From Rhodanobacter sp. DHG33 (lineage in GTDB: Bacteria; Pseudomonadota; Gammaproteobacteria; Xanthomonadales; Rhodanobacteraceae), in contig NZ_JACYXM010000001.1 in assembly GCF_014843005.1 (NCBI RefSeq), positions 611,957 to 675,956 of the forward strand: a stretch of 64,000 bases of DNA. The letters are read 5' to 3'. Shown here one piece after another: positions 48,057 to 56,191 of this stretch. The translations under genes and the position numbers were made by a program. The notes beneath the pieces were generated by a model. The model saw only the letters and a program-made list of their open reading frames with translations, was not told the origin of the DNA and searched no databases. The stretch's first letter is position 1; each line of letters starts with the position of its first letter.

Positions 48057-48396
48057 GAAATCGAAAAATGCCCTGGAATGTCTCAATGCCCTGGCTCATG
48101 AGCATCGTCTGACCTTGTTCCGCCTGCTGGTTCAAGCGGGAGACGAAGGTATGGCCGTTGGCGAGTTGGTGGACGCTACGGGTATGGCTGGCGCCACGCT
48201 GACCAATCACCTGAACATCTTGCGCCGTGCGGGCATGGTCACGGATGAGCGTCGCGGTCGAGTTATCCAATGCCGAGCCAACTACCCCCAGATGAATGCG
48301 TTGCTCGGGTTCCTTACCGAGAACTGCTGCGCTGGTTCGTCTGGAGCAGCCTGTTCTCCCGCTTCTACCTGCAAACCCAAACGGAGGACGCCATGA
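48055..48396 (+). CDS. arsR: Arsenite-responsive ArsR repressor
   Basis: 113-residue ArsR/SmtB winged-helix repressor (ALAHEHRLTLFRLLVQAG, then ATLTNHLNILRRAGMVTDER). The usual helix-alpha3 Cys-x-Cys is missing. Instead the C-terminus holds Cys91-Cys92, Cys100 and Cys106, like the C-terminal As(III) site known in the Acidithiobacillus-type ArsR. It heads an operon with arsI, arsC and acr3, and the arsI start overlaps its stop by 4 nt. No clear Shine-Dalgarno precedes it; the operator overlaps the start. Confidence 0.93.
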   Translation: MKSKNALECLNALAHEHRLTLFRLLVQAGDEGMAVGELVDATGMAGATLTNHLNILRRAGMVTDERRGRVIQCRANYPQMNALLGFLTENCCAGSSGAACSPASTCKPKRRTP

Positions 48397-48872
48397 AACG
48401 CTTCCATGCTCATGTGAATGTCGACAACCTGGCCGACAGCATCCGCTTCTACACCACGTTGTTTGGTGCCACGCCCAGCGTGACCAAACCCGACTATGCC
48501 AAGTGGATGCTGGACGATCCGCGTGTGAACTTCGCCATTTCCCAGCGAGGCCGGCCCGCCGGCGTTGACCACCTTGGGATACAGGCGGAAGACGAAATGG
48601 AACTGACCGCGATGGGTGAACGGTTGTTGCAGGCTGATGCCGTGGCCCTGGCAGAGAAGGCCACCACCTGTTGCTACGCGCACTCGGACAAGTTCTGGAC
48701 AGAGGATCCGCAAGGCGTGCGGTGGGAGACGTTCCACACCCTCGGCGATGCCACGACCTACACCAGCGTTTTCACGGATACCACGGCCTCCGCGAATACC
48801 TGCTGTGGCCCAGCGGCTGCTGCCTCTTCCCCGAAAACCTATGGCCCCACGTCGGCCGGGGCGTGCTGCTGA
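48393..48872 (+). CDS. arsI: ArsI/CadI-type C-As lyase (VOC-fold dioxygenase)
   Basis: 159-residue glyoxalase/VOC-fold protein. Residues His5, His60 and Glu112 fit the Fe(II) ligand triad of ArsI, and Cys93-Cys94 (TTCCYAHSDKFW) matches its vicinal thiolate pair that holds trivalent organoarsenicals. ArsI breaks the carbon-arsenic bond of methylarsenite and aromatic arsenicals. The tail has more cysteines (NTCCGP, ending AGACC). A GGAGG ribosome site precedes the ATG, which overlaps the arsR stop. CadI-type cadmium-inducible proteins are the alternative label for this family. Confidence 0.9.
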   Translation: MKRFHAHVNVDNLADSIRFYTTLFGATPSVTKPDYAKWMLDDPRVNFAISQRGRPAGVDHLGIQAEDEMELTAMGERLLQADAVALAEKATTCCYAHSDKFWTEDPQGVRWETFHTLGDATTYTSVFTDTTASANTCCGPAAAASSPKTYGPTSAGACC

Positions 48873-48873
48873 T

Positions 48874-49380
48874 ATGTCCTCCCAACCGTTCAATGTCCTT
48901 TTTCTATGCACGGGCAACAGCGCGCGCAGTGTGATGGCCGAAGCCCTGCTCAATGTCTTGGACCAGGGGCATTTCAAGGCTTACAGCGCCGGCAGTTTTC
49001 CGAGTGGCAAGGTGCAACCCATGGCGGCCAAGTTGGCCGAAGCCTTCGGCTATCACGAGCCATTGCGCAGCAAGAGTTGGGATGAGTTTTCGGCGCCAGA
49101 CGCGCCGAAAATGGATTTCATCATCACCGTCTGCGACAACGCAGCCGGTGAGGTGTGCCCGATTTGGCCGGGGCAACCTGTCACCGCGCATTGGGGCGTG
49201 CCAGATCCCGTTGCTGCTGATGGAACCGAGGAGGTTCGGCAGCGTGCTTTTCAAACCGCGTGGATGATGCTGCGCCGACGTGTGGAACTGCTGCTTGCCC
49301 TGCCAGTGGAAAAGCTCGACCGCATCGCCATCCAAAAGGAGTTGCGCGCCATCGGGCAACAGGGCACTCATGAGCACTGA
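48874..49380 (+). CDS. arsC: Arsenate reductase, low-molecular-weight phosphatase type
   Basis: 168-residue arsenate reductase. The P-loop CTGNSAR (Cys12, Arg18; CX5R) binds arsenate, and redox Cys residues follow in VCDNAAGEVCPIWPG; HWGVPDP holds the catalytic Asp. It converts As(V) to As(III), which Acr3 exports. The ATG lies 1 nt after the arsI stop, and its end overlaps the acr3 start by 11 nt. The sequence fits the HWGxxDP subgroup more than the Bacillus type, so the electron donor (thioredoxin or glutaredoxin) is not certain. Confidence 0.95.
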   Translation: MSSQPFNVLFLCTGNSARSVMAEALLNVLDQGHFKAYSAGSFPSGKVQPMAAKLAEAFGYHEPLRSKSWDEFSAPDAPKMDFIITVCDNAAGEVCPIWPGQPVTAHWGVPDPVAADGTEEVRQRAFQTAWMMLRRRVELLLALPVEKLDRIAIQKELRAIGQQGTHEH

Positions 49381-50431
49381 GGCCCTCGCCCCCATGGGGT
49401 TGTTCGCACGCTACCTGAGCCTTTGGGTCGCGCTATGTATCGTCGCCGGCATTGTGTTGGGCCATGCCTTTCCGGGAGCCTTTCAAGTCCTGGCGTCCTG
49501 GGAAGTTCAACGCATCAACCTGCCGGTGGCGGCATTGGTATGGTTGATGATCGTGCCGATGCTCCTGAAAGTGGATTTTGCCCAGTTGTCCGGCGTCCGC
49601 CGACAAACCCGAGGGATTGGCATCACGCTCCTGGTGAACTGGGCCATCAAACCGTTCTCCATGGCCGTGCTGGGGTGGCTCTTCGTGCGGCATGTGTTTG
49701 CCGCATGGCTGCCCGCCGATCAGCAAGATGCCTACATGGCCGGCTTGATTCTGCTGGCGGCGGCGCCATGCACTGCGATGGTGTTCGTTTGGTCTCGCCT
49801 GTGTGGGGGAGAACCCAACTTCACACTGGCGCAGGTGGCACTCAATGACACGATCATGATCGTGGCTTTTGCGCCCATCGTGGCGTTGCTGTTGGGGGTG
49901 GCTTCTATCATGGTGCCTTGGGGCACATTACTGCTGTCCGTATTGCTCTACATCGTTGTGCCGGTGGTGTTGGCCCAGCTCTGGCGGCGACAGTTGTTGC
50001 GCCAAGGAGGGCACGGTGCTTTTGACGCTACGCTATGCCGGATTGACCCTTGGTCAATGGGAGCACTGCTGACCACGTTGGTGTTGTTGTTCGGTTTCCA
50101 GGGCGAGGCCATCGTGGCCCAGCCCGTGGTGATTTTGCTGCTGGCCGTGCCCATCGTGGTGCAGGTGTATCTCAACGCGGGTATTGCTTACGGTCTCAGC
50201 CGTTGGGCGCGAGTGCCCCATTGTGTGGCTGGCCCGGCTGCGCTCATCGGCGCCAGCAACTTCTTTGAGCTGGCCGTGGCAACGGCAATCAGCATCTTCG
50301 GTTTGCGCTCTGGTGCTGCTCTTGCCACTGTGGTCGGTGTGCTGGTGGAAGTGCCCGTAATGCTATCGGTTGTCCAGTTGGTGCGGCGCACGGCACCATG
50401 GTTTGCCCAAGACTTAACCCACAACACGTGA
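49370..50431 (+). CDS. acr3: Arsenite efflux permease Acr3
   Basis: 353-residue member of the bile acid/arsenite/riboflavin transporter family with about ten membrane segments. Conserved Acr3 blocks are visible: LPVAALVWLMIVPMLLKVDF, the cysteine block AAPCTAMVFVWSRLCGGEPN and VQVYLNAGIAYGLSRW, with GASNFFELAVATAIS near the end. It pumps arsenite (or antimonite) out of the cell. It is the last gene of the arsR-arsI-arsC-acr3 operon and converges with the glycan operon. Confidence 0.95.
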   Translation: MSTEALAPMGLFARYLSLWVALCIVAGIVLGHAFPGAFQVLASWEVQRINLPVAALVWLMIVPMLLKVDFAQLSGVRRQTRGIGITLLVNWAIKPFSMAVLGWLFVRHVFAAWLPADQQDAYMAGLILLAAAPCTAMVFVWSRLCGGEPNFTLAQVALNDTIMIVAFAPIVALLLGVASIMVPWGTLLLSVLLYIVVPVVLAQLWRRQLLRQGGHGAFDATLCRIDPWSMGALLTTLVLLFGFQGEAIVAQPVVILLLAVPIVVQVYLNAGIAYGLSRWARVPHCVAGPAALIGASNFFELAVATAISIFGLRSGAALATVVGVLVEVPVMLSVVQLVRRTAPWFAQDLTHNT

Positions 50432-50466
50432 GTTGATTGATCTGGCTTCACCAGAAGGGGTTATTG

Positions 50467-52377
50467 CTAAAAGGAAGACGCACACAAGAGTGCGGGTTGC
50501 AGCAATAGGTCATACGTCGAAAGAGTGTTGTTTCGCATCTCTGCAGTCCATTCCAGCCATTCGGACAGCACGATGAGATTCCACAAGCCGCGTGCGTGAT
50601 CATTTCGCCGCTGTATGTGTTCTTCCATCAATGCCAGGGCCGCATCGACCTGTATACCAGCGTCGCTTAGAGCCTTGCTCGACAGCTTGTCCATTGCCCA
50701 GCAGCGAAGAGGCCCGCGTAGCCATGGCCCGAGCGGGACGGAGAGGCCGCGCTTCCGACGTTCGATGATTTCCGCGGGCAGATAGCGGCGCGCATAGTCC
50801 TTGAGGAAAGCCTTGGTGCGCAGCCGCTTGATCCTGGCGTCCGCCGGCAGCGTGCTGGCGTATTCGATCACCGTGCGATCGAGGAACGGTGCCCGGATCT
50901 CCACGCCATGGCACATCCCGCCGCGATCGGCCTTGGCCATCAAGGCGTCTGGCAACGATTGACCGAAATCGTGGTTCTGGACCAGGTCGAGTAGCGACAG
51001 CTCGCTGTGGTCGATCTGGTCCAGCGGGTGGTCCATGCCCAGTCGCCGGATCCAGTCCGGTGACAGGTTTGCGTTCCAGAGCAGGTGCCGCGTCAGGCCG
51101 TCGTGTTCCTGTCCGTCGACGAACTTCTTGAGCAGGAAGGAGAGCGCCATCTTCTTGTCGCTGACGGGAAGTGCGGTGACAAGGCTCCGAATGGTCTTGC
51201 GCACGGTTGCCGGCAACCTGCCGTATTGCGACGACCACAATGCGCCAAGATAAGTCGGGTAGCCGCCGAACAACTCGTCCGCGCCTTCACCGGCCAGCAG
51301 CATCTTGACGTCGCAGGACGCACGTTCGGTTACCAGGAACAGCGGGAGCCACGCGGGATCGGCCAGCGGCTCCCCGGTGGTGCGGATGAGATGCCTGAGC
51401 ATCTGCGGCACCTGCGCTGCGCCCAGCGTGACCGTGGCGAGCGGGCAGTCGTACCGGCCGGCGACGGTTTGCGCGCCGCTTGCTTCATCGAAGGAACTTT
51501 CCTCGAAGCGGATGCAATAGGCCTTGAGCCGGTGCGCAGGGCGTACCTGGCGCGCCACGGCCGTGATGAGGGACGAATCCAGGCCGCCACTGAGCAGTAC
51601 GCCGTAATCTACGTCGACGTCAGTCTGTCGCACGATCGCGTTGCGGAAAACCGCATCGAATGTGGATGCGCTGGGCAGAGCGGTCGGTTTCCTGCCGATG
51701 GGTGACGTCCAGTAACGCATATAACGCGTCTTGTTTCTCTCCTGCACGATCATCTCGCCGGGACATACCTTGAACCGCCGGACGAACGGTGTCCGTGGCG
51801 ACGGGCAATAGCCCGACCGCAGGTAGTAGGCCAGCGATTGCCGATCCACTTCCGTATCCGCCGGCGCGGCAATCTGCAGGGCCGCCAGTTCGGAAGCGAA
51901 CCAGAGGCCTTGCGTGGACGTGGCGTAGTAGAGATGCCTTTCCCCAGTACGATCCCGGGCAAGGATGAGGCGCCTTTGGCGGGGATCCCACAACGCCAGC
52001 GCGAACACGCCGTCGAGATGTTCGAGGAAGCTAAGGCCTTTCTCAAGGTAGAGCGGCGCGATGACGGCGATGTCGCTGCCTGATTCGATCGTATGGCCGT
52101 GCACGGCGAGCGAGGCGCGCAGGGTACGGTGATTGTCGATTTCGCCATTACAGATCACGACTACGCCGGAGGCATGCACGAACAGCGGTGGCTGTACACG
52201 ATCGACTCCACGAATCGCGAGTCGATTGGCACCCATGGCGATGTTCTCGGCGCTGTATTCGGCCTGCCCATCGGGTCCGCGATGGCGCATTGCCGAAAGC
52301 ATGGCCTGCACCTGGTGCACGATCGCATCCGGTGAGCCTTCCTGGTGGTTCATTAAGACGCCGCCAATACCGCACAT
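50467..52377 (-). CDS. AsnB-like glutamine-hydrolysing asparagine synthetase/amidotransferase
   Basis: 636-residue two-domain amidotransferase. The class II glutaminase starts with the nucleophile Cys2 (MCGIGGVLMN), then MRHRGPDG and VVVICNGEIDNH; the synthetase half has the PP-loop LLSGGLDSSLITAVARQV near 270 and LLAGEGADELFGGYP. It transfers ammonia from glutamine to an adenylated acid. It is the last gene of a coupled envelope-glycan operon, so, as with AsnB relatives in other polysaccharide loci, it may amidate a sugar acid or peptide rather than make free asparagine (inference). The start at 52377 is fixed by Cys2. Confidence 0.9.
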   Translation of the reverse strand: MCGIGGVLMNHQEGSPDAIVHQVQAMLSAMRHRGPDGQAEYSAENIAMGANRLAIRGVDRVQPPLFVHASGVVVICNGEIDNHRTLRASLAVHGHTIESGSDIAVIAPLYLEKGLSFLEHLDGVFALALWDPRQRRLILARDRTGERHLYYATSTQGLWFASELAALQIAAPADTEVDRQSLAYYLRSGYCPSPRTPFVRRFKVCPGEMIVQERNKTRYMRYWTSPIGRKPTALPSASTFDAVFRNAIVRQTDVDVDYGVLLSGGLDSSLITAVARQVRPAHRLKAYCIRFEESSFDEASGAQTVAGRYDCPLATVTLGAAQVPQMLRHLIRTTGEPLADPAWLPLFLVTERASCDVKMLLAGEGADELFGGYPTYLGALWSSQYGRLPATVRKTIRSLVTALPVSDKKMALSFLLKKFVDGQEHDGLTRHLLWNANLSPDWIRRLGMDHPLDQIDHSELSLLDLVQNHDFGQSLPDALMAKADRGGMCHGVEIRAPFLDRTVIEYASTLPADARIKRLRTKAFLKDYARRYLPAEIIERRKRGLSVPLGPWLRGPLRCWAMDKLSSKALSDAGIQVDAALALMEEHIQRRNDHARGLWNLIVLSEWLEWTAEMRNNTLSTYDLLLQPALLCASSF

Positions 52378-52417
52378 ACTGATCTTTCCCGATGGGTTGG
52401 GGAGGAGTTCGGCTGCT

Positions 52418-53938
52418 TCAAATGCCCACGACGAACAACAAATCCTTGCGCCATGCGCCGACGGGCGTGGCGGACGCGCGGCAATGGACCAATGCGTCTT
52501 CAAGGTCTTTGCGGGTGATGGTGTGGTCGACCAGAAGCAACGACCGGCCCTGCGCCTTGATGGCCGAACAGATCTGCGCGGCGGCGTCCGCGTCCATCCA
52601 ACGAACGCCGTAGACGGGCTTGCTGAGATAGAGACGCATACCCCATGGCGTCTGCTCCTCGATGGCATAGCTGTCGGTGGCTTTTTCCACGAATATGAGT
52701 GCGTGGTAGTCGGTGCCAGCGGCTGTCGCCACCTGTCGCGCGCCCGCGCCATCGTCGATATCCGCGCCGTAGCCGTAAGCGGGCAAAGCCTTGATCGCGA
52801 GCAAGACCACTACCCACGCTGCCAGCAGAAGCGTGTTTCGGCGGAGCGAGAGGTCGAACGTCGGTGCCATGCACGATGCCACGAGTAAGGCCAATGGCAG
52901 GAATAGCGGCAGCAGGTACAACGGCAGTCGGGATTTCGCCACGCAGAAAATCACGAAGGGAATGACGAACCACAGCAGCAGGAACAGTTGGACCGAACGC
53001 GCCTCGCGCCATGTCCTCCATGACGAAGGGCTTGCCGCAGCTTTAACCGCGTGCATGGCGCCGCGCCACCACGGCAAGCTGCCGAACACCAGCACGGGGG
53101 CGTAGACCAGAAACCAGCCAAAAGCCCCCGAATGGCGCACGTACATGTGCGTGAAGATGCGTCCGTAAACCTCGTCGTGGATGAAGTAATGCAGCAACCA
53201 CGGGTATCGGGAAATCGCCAGGGCATACCAGGTGAAGCCCACTGCCAGGAACAGAAGCAGGCCAGTGGGGGCAAACAGGCGCCCCACGGCACGCCAGTCG
53301 TCGCACAGCGCAGTGAACGCGATGATCGCCAGCAGCGGCAGCAGGCCGGGCGGGCCCTTGACGAGGAAGGCAAGGCCGAATCCGAGCCACATCAGCCAGT
53401 GACCGCGGCGTGCCTGCAACGCGGAATCGGGCCACGCGTACATCATGAAGCCGAGCACGGCGAGGCCCTCGGCAAGGGTCAGCAACACGTCGGTGCTGAT
53501 GATGTTGGAAGCGAGGAAGCCGAACACGGAGGTGGCATATACCAGCGGCGCAAGCCACGGCCTGTCGGGACACGCCTTGCGCCCCATCGCGAAGAGCACC
53601 AGCAGCGTGGCGAGGTAGGCCAGCGCATAAGGCAACCGGGCCGCCCAGACATTGCGCCCGAAAAGCTGCATGGATCCGGCGATGACCCAATACGTCAGCG
53701 GCGGCTTGGAGAAGTTGAGCTCCGCCGGACTGTAGGCCGGCGCCATGTAGTTGCCGGAGTCCATCATCTGCAGCGCGGCGTCCACATAGCGCCCTTCGTC
53801 CGGCCCCCACAATCCGCGCGAACCCTGGAAAGCGAAGCCGAGCAGGATGCCCAGCGCCACTATCCACAGCCATGCCCGCGATGCTCGCAACGAACCGGCG
53901 CCCCGATCGGCGGCATGGGTGCCCGTGCTGCCGGTCAT
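52418..53938 (-). CDS. GT39/ArnT-like membrane glycosyltransferase, distal copy
   Basis: 506 residues with about twelve hydrophobic segments. The first loop carries GLWGPDEGRYVDAA, whose acidic pair is the usual catalytic site of GT-C transferases, and FSKPPLTYWVIAGSM matches the ArnT/PMT-like family. A soluble C-terminal part (ATAAGTDYHALIFVEKATDS...) ends the protein. It should move a sugar from a polyprenyl-phosphate carrier onto lipid A, LPS or another surface acceptor. The ATG overlaps the preceding LAB_N gene by 4 nt; the AsnB-like gene follows after 40 nt. Confidence 0.88.
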   Translation of the reverse strand: MTGSTGTHAADRGAGSLRASRAWLWIVALGILLGFAFQGSRGLWGPDEGRYVDAALQMMDSGNYMAPAYSPAELNFSKPPLTYWVIAGSMQLFGRNVWAARLPYALAYLATLLVLFAMGRKACPDRPWLAPLVYATSVFGFLASNIISTDVLLTLAEGLAVLGFMMYAWPDSALQARRGHWLMWLGFGLAFLVKGPPGLLPLLAIIAFTALCDDWRAVGRLFAPTGLLLFLAVGFTWYALAISRYPWLLHYFIHDEVYGRIFTHMYVRHSGAFGWFLVYAPVLVFGSLPWWRGAMHAVKAAASPSSWRTWREARSVQLFLLLWFVIPFVIFCVAKSRLPLYLLPLFLPLALLVASCMAPTFDLSLRRNTLLLAAWVVVLLAIKALPAYGYGADIDDGAGARQVATAAGTDYHALIFVEKATDSYAIEEQTPWGMRLYLSKPVYGVRWMDADAAAQICSAIKAQGRSLLLVDHTITRKDLEDALVHCRASATPVGAWRKDLLFVVGI

Positions 53939-54252
53939 GGCGCTTCTCCATGGGCAGAGCGGTTTTCGCCCGCGGTCTTGGCTGGCACTTTGCGGCTGAC
54001 CAGTTGCAGATTCCGGCAGAAGATCATCAGCGTCATGGCCTCGCCGGAAATGAAGACCGGATCGCGGCGGTGGATGGCATAGGAAAGGATCAATACGCCG
54101 GCGACGACGCTGATCTGCCAGAACATGCGCGGGAAACGGCTCTTGCCGAGGATCTCGCTGTGCAGCCACTGCACGACGAAGCGCGCTCCGAAAAGCGTTT
54201 GTCCCAGCAGCCCGATCCCCAGCCAGACGGATTGCGCATCCATGTGGATCAT
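53935..54252 (-). CDS. Small LAB_N-domain membrane protein, second of the pair
   Basis: 105-residue protein with the domain otherwise found at the N-terminus of some lipid A disaccharide synthases (LAB_N, PF07578). It shows GLLGQTLFGARFVVQWLHSE, RFPRMFWQISVVAG and RRDPVFISGEA, with three membrane segments. It has no synthase part. It overlaps the gene before it and the gene after it by 4 nt each, so all are coupled. Its near twin is immediately upstream. Function is unknown; a role with polyprenyl-linked sugars is suggested by the two GT39 neighbours. Confidence 0.85.
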   Translation of the reverse strand: MIHMDAQSVWLGIGLLGQTLFGARFVVQWLHSEILGKSRFPRMFWQISVVAGVLILSYAIHRRDPVFISGEAMTLMIFCRNLQLVSRKVPAKTAGENRSAHGEAP

Positions 54253-54539
54253 CGCGCCGCCTCCGCGATATCCGCGCGCATTTCGCGCCGACGCAACTGG
54301 ATGTTGCGGCAATACACGAGCAGACCGGCGGCCTGCGCGACGATGAACACCGGGTCGTGCCGTTCGATGGCATAGGCAAGCAGCCCGACACTGCCCACGG
54401 CGCTCGCATACCAAAACGACATCGGGATGCTGCTCTCGCGTCGCCATTCGCTGTAGATCCATTGCATGAAGAAGCGCCCCGAGAAAACCAGCTGGCTCCC
54501 CATGCCGATGACCATCCACAAGGTGCCGGCACTAGTCAC
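54249..54539 (-). CDS. Small LAB_N-domain membrane protein, first of the pair
   Basis: 96-residue LAB_N (PF07578) protein: MGSQLVFSGRFFMQWIYSEW, SSIPMSFWYASAVG and ERHDPVFIVAQAAGLLVYCR match the family, with three hydrophobic segments. The start is GTG at 54539, placed by a good GGAGG ribosome site 4 nt upstream and the 4-nt overlap (GTGA) with the GT39 gene ahead. It is paralogous to the next gene. Together the pair recalls the two small ArnE/ArnF flippase subunits beside ArnT, although the sequences belong to another family. Confidence 0.85.
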   Translation of the reverse strand: MTSAGTLWMVIGMGSQLVFSGRFFMQWIYSEWRRESSIPMSFWYASAVGSVGLLAYAIERHDPVFIVAQAAGLLVYCRNIQLRRREMRADIAEAAR

Positions 54540-56191
54540 AGATCCTCCTGCGGCAGGGCTTTTGCCAGCGCCGGTGCAGGCCATATGGCCAGCGAGATGC
54601 CGCGGAACGGATGGATGTAGATCGCCTGGTCGTAATCCGCCTGGCTCAGTCGTTTCGGATAGACGATGACGAGTCCGTCGGCATGCTCGCCCGACCATGC
54701 CCGCAATGAACTTGCGCTGTGCAACTGCTCGACGGGTTGGGTCAAGCGGCCAAGAAAGGTGTATTGGCCATCGTTTGATTCGAAGCTGGCCACGGGCCGG
54801 TTTTCGCTTTGCGCCTTGGCCACCAGGTGGCTGACGGGAGCGAAGTCATAAGCCGGCCATAATGTGAGGCTGAAGAGGCCATTCGCCGCTACGGCCGCTG
54901 CGAGTCCCGCGCCCGCCACGCGATAAAGTTCACCCTTGCGAAATGCGACCAAAAGCAGGGCGAGCAGCAGATAAAACACGCCGAATGGCAGGCTGTGGGA
55001 GGCCATGACGGTATATAGCGGATCGGACAGCGCATGGCCGGCAATGAGCGCATCCAACCCGATCAGGACCAGTCCCGAAGCCGCAAACAGCGCGGCCAGC
55101 GGCCAGGGCGATAGCCAGCGACTGTTTGCCGCTTCCGATGCATCGGCGCGGATGAGGGCAACCGCCATCAACATCGCCAGGCCGGCGAACTCAGGCAGCA
55201 GGTAGTAGGGCTGTTTGCCGCTGATCAGCGAAAAACCCAGCAGCACCGGAACCAGCCAAGCAAGGAGAAAGCGTACGCCCGGCTCTAGTGGCAGGCGCCA
55301 TCGCAGCAATGCGAACCAAATGCGTGGCCAAAGCGCGAATGGAAAAGCCAGCACGGGAAGCAGCGGCAAATACCACCAAAACGGGTGTGCGTGGGCGAAG
55401 GCATCAACCACGCGCCCAGCGGTCTGGTGCACCAGCAGCATGCGCTGATAGGCGTTGCCGCCGACCCACGCTGCCGATAGGGCCCACGCGAGCAGTACGG
55501 TGCAAGCCGCCAGAAAGGAAAGGCCGCCACGGCAGTACCAATGCCGGCGTTCGCGTCGCGCCCATTCGCTCCACAGCGGGCCAAGCAGCCAGGGCACGCC
55601 CGCATGCAACAACAGCACGGGGCCCTTGGTCAGTAGGCCAAGGCTGAGGGCGAGCGAGAATCCGCCGAAGCGCGGGGCCTTTCCGTGCGCGGCCGGCGCC
55701 AGGCACAACATGGCTGCCAGCACGCAGTCGGCCAACTGCACTTCGTACATGACCTGCAAGCCGAACAGGAACCCGTACGTGAAAGCCGAGAGGATCCAGG
55801 CGGTGGCATGCGCGATACGTATCTCTTGCGGAAAGAGGTGGCGCGCCAAACGCCATGCGAGCAGCAACTGGAAGGCGCCTAGCAAGACCTCCAGCAAGCG
55901 AGGCCAGACATCATTGACGCCCGCTACGGCCCAACCCAGCTGAATAAGCCATAGCAGCAGCGGCGGTTTGTCACTGTAAGGAAGACCGTTGAGGTACGGA
56001 ACAAGAATGCTGTGGTGAAGCCACATCTCCCACGCCACGGACAAAGTCCGTGTCGAATACATGGGCATGGGGCCGTGCTGAAATATGGCAACCAGCGCAG
56101 CGCCCCCCCAGAGTGGCAACCAAAGGTAAGGAAAAAATCGCGGGAGCGAATCGCGCGAAAATCGGCGATTTGATGCGCGCAACTGAATCAT
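54536..56191 (-). CDS. GT39/ArnT-like membrane glycosyltransferase, proximal copy
   Basis: 551-residue multi-span GT-C transferase with about twelve membrane segments. The ArnT/PMT-type YSDKPPLLLWLIQLGW block lies near residues 72-87, and LALSLGLLTKGPVLLLH and SLISGKQPYYLLPEFAGLAM are also typical of ArnT relatives. The first loop is less standard: TRTLSVAWEMW stands where the acidic pair is usually placed, so the catalytic residue is not obvious. A periplasmic C-terminal domain ends the protein. Start and stop overlap both neighbours by 4 nt. Confidence 0.82.
   Translation of the reverse strand: MIQLRASNRRFSRDSLPRFFPYLWLPLWGGAALVAIFQHGPMPMYSTRTLSVAWEMWLHHSILVPYLNGLPYSDKPPLLLWLIQLGWAVAGVNDVWPRLLEVLLGAFQLLLAWRLARHLFPQEIRIAHATAWILSAFTYGFLFGLQVMYEVQLADCVLAAMLCLAPAAHGKAPRFGGFSLALSLGLLTKGPVLLLHAGVPWLLGPLWSEWARRERRHWYCRGGLSFLAACTVLLAWALSAAWVGGNAYQRMLLVHQTAGRVVDAFAHAHPFWWYLPLLPVLAFPFALWPRIWFALLRWRLPLEPGVRFLLAWLVPVLLGFSLISGKQPYYLLPEFAGLAMLMAVALIRADASEAANSRWLSPWPLAALFAASGLVLIGLDALIAGHALSDPLYTVMASHSLPFGVFYLLLALLLVAFRKGELYRVAGAGLAAAVAANGLFSLTLWPAYDFAPVSHLVAKAQSENRPVASFESNDGQYTFLGRLTQPVEQLHSASSLRAWSGEHADGLVIVYPKRLSQADYDQAIYIHPFRGISLAIWPAPALAKALPQEDL

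Noticed and set aside
52378..52752. Longer N-terminus for the AsnB-like protein
   Set aside because: The glutaminase nucleophile must be Cys2 directly after the initiator Met (MCGIGG at 52377); the upstream part overlaps the GT39 coding end and is Arg/Pro/Ser-rich noise.
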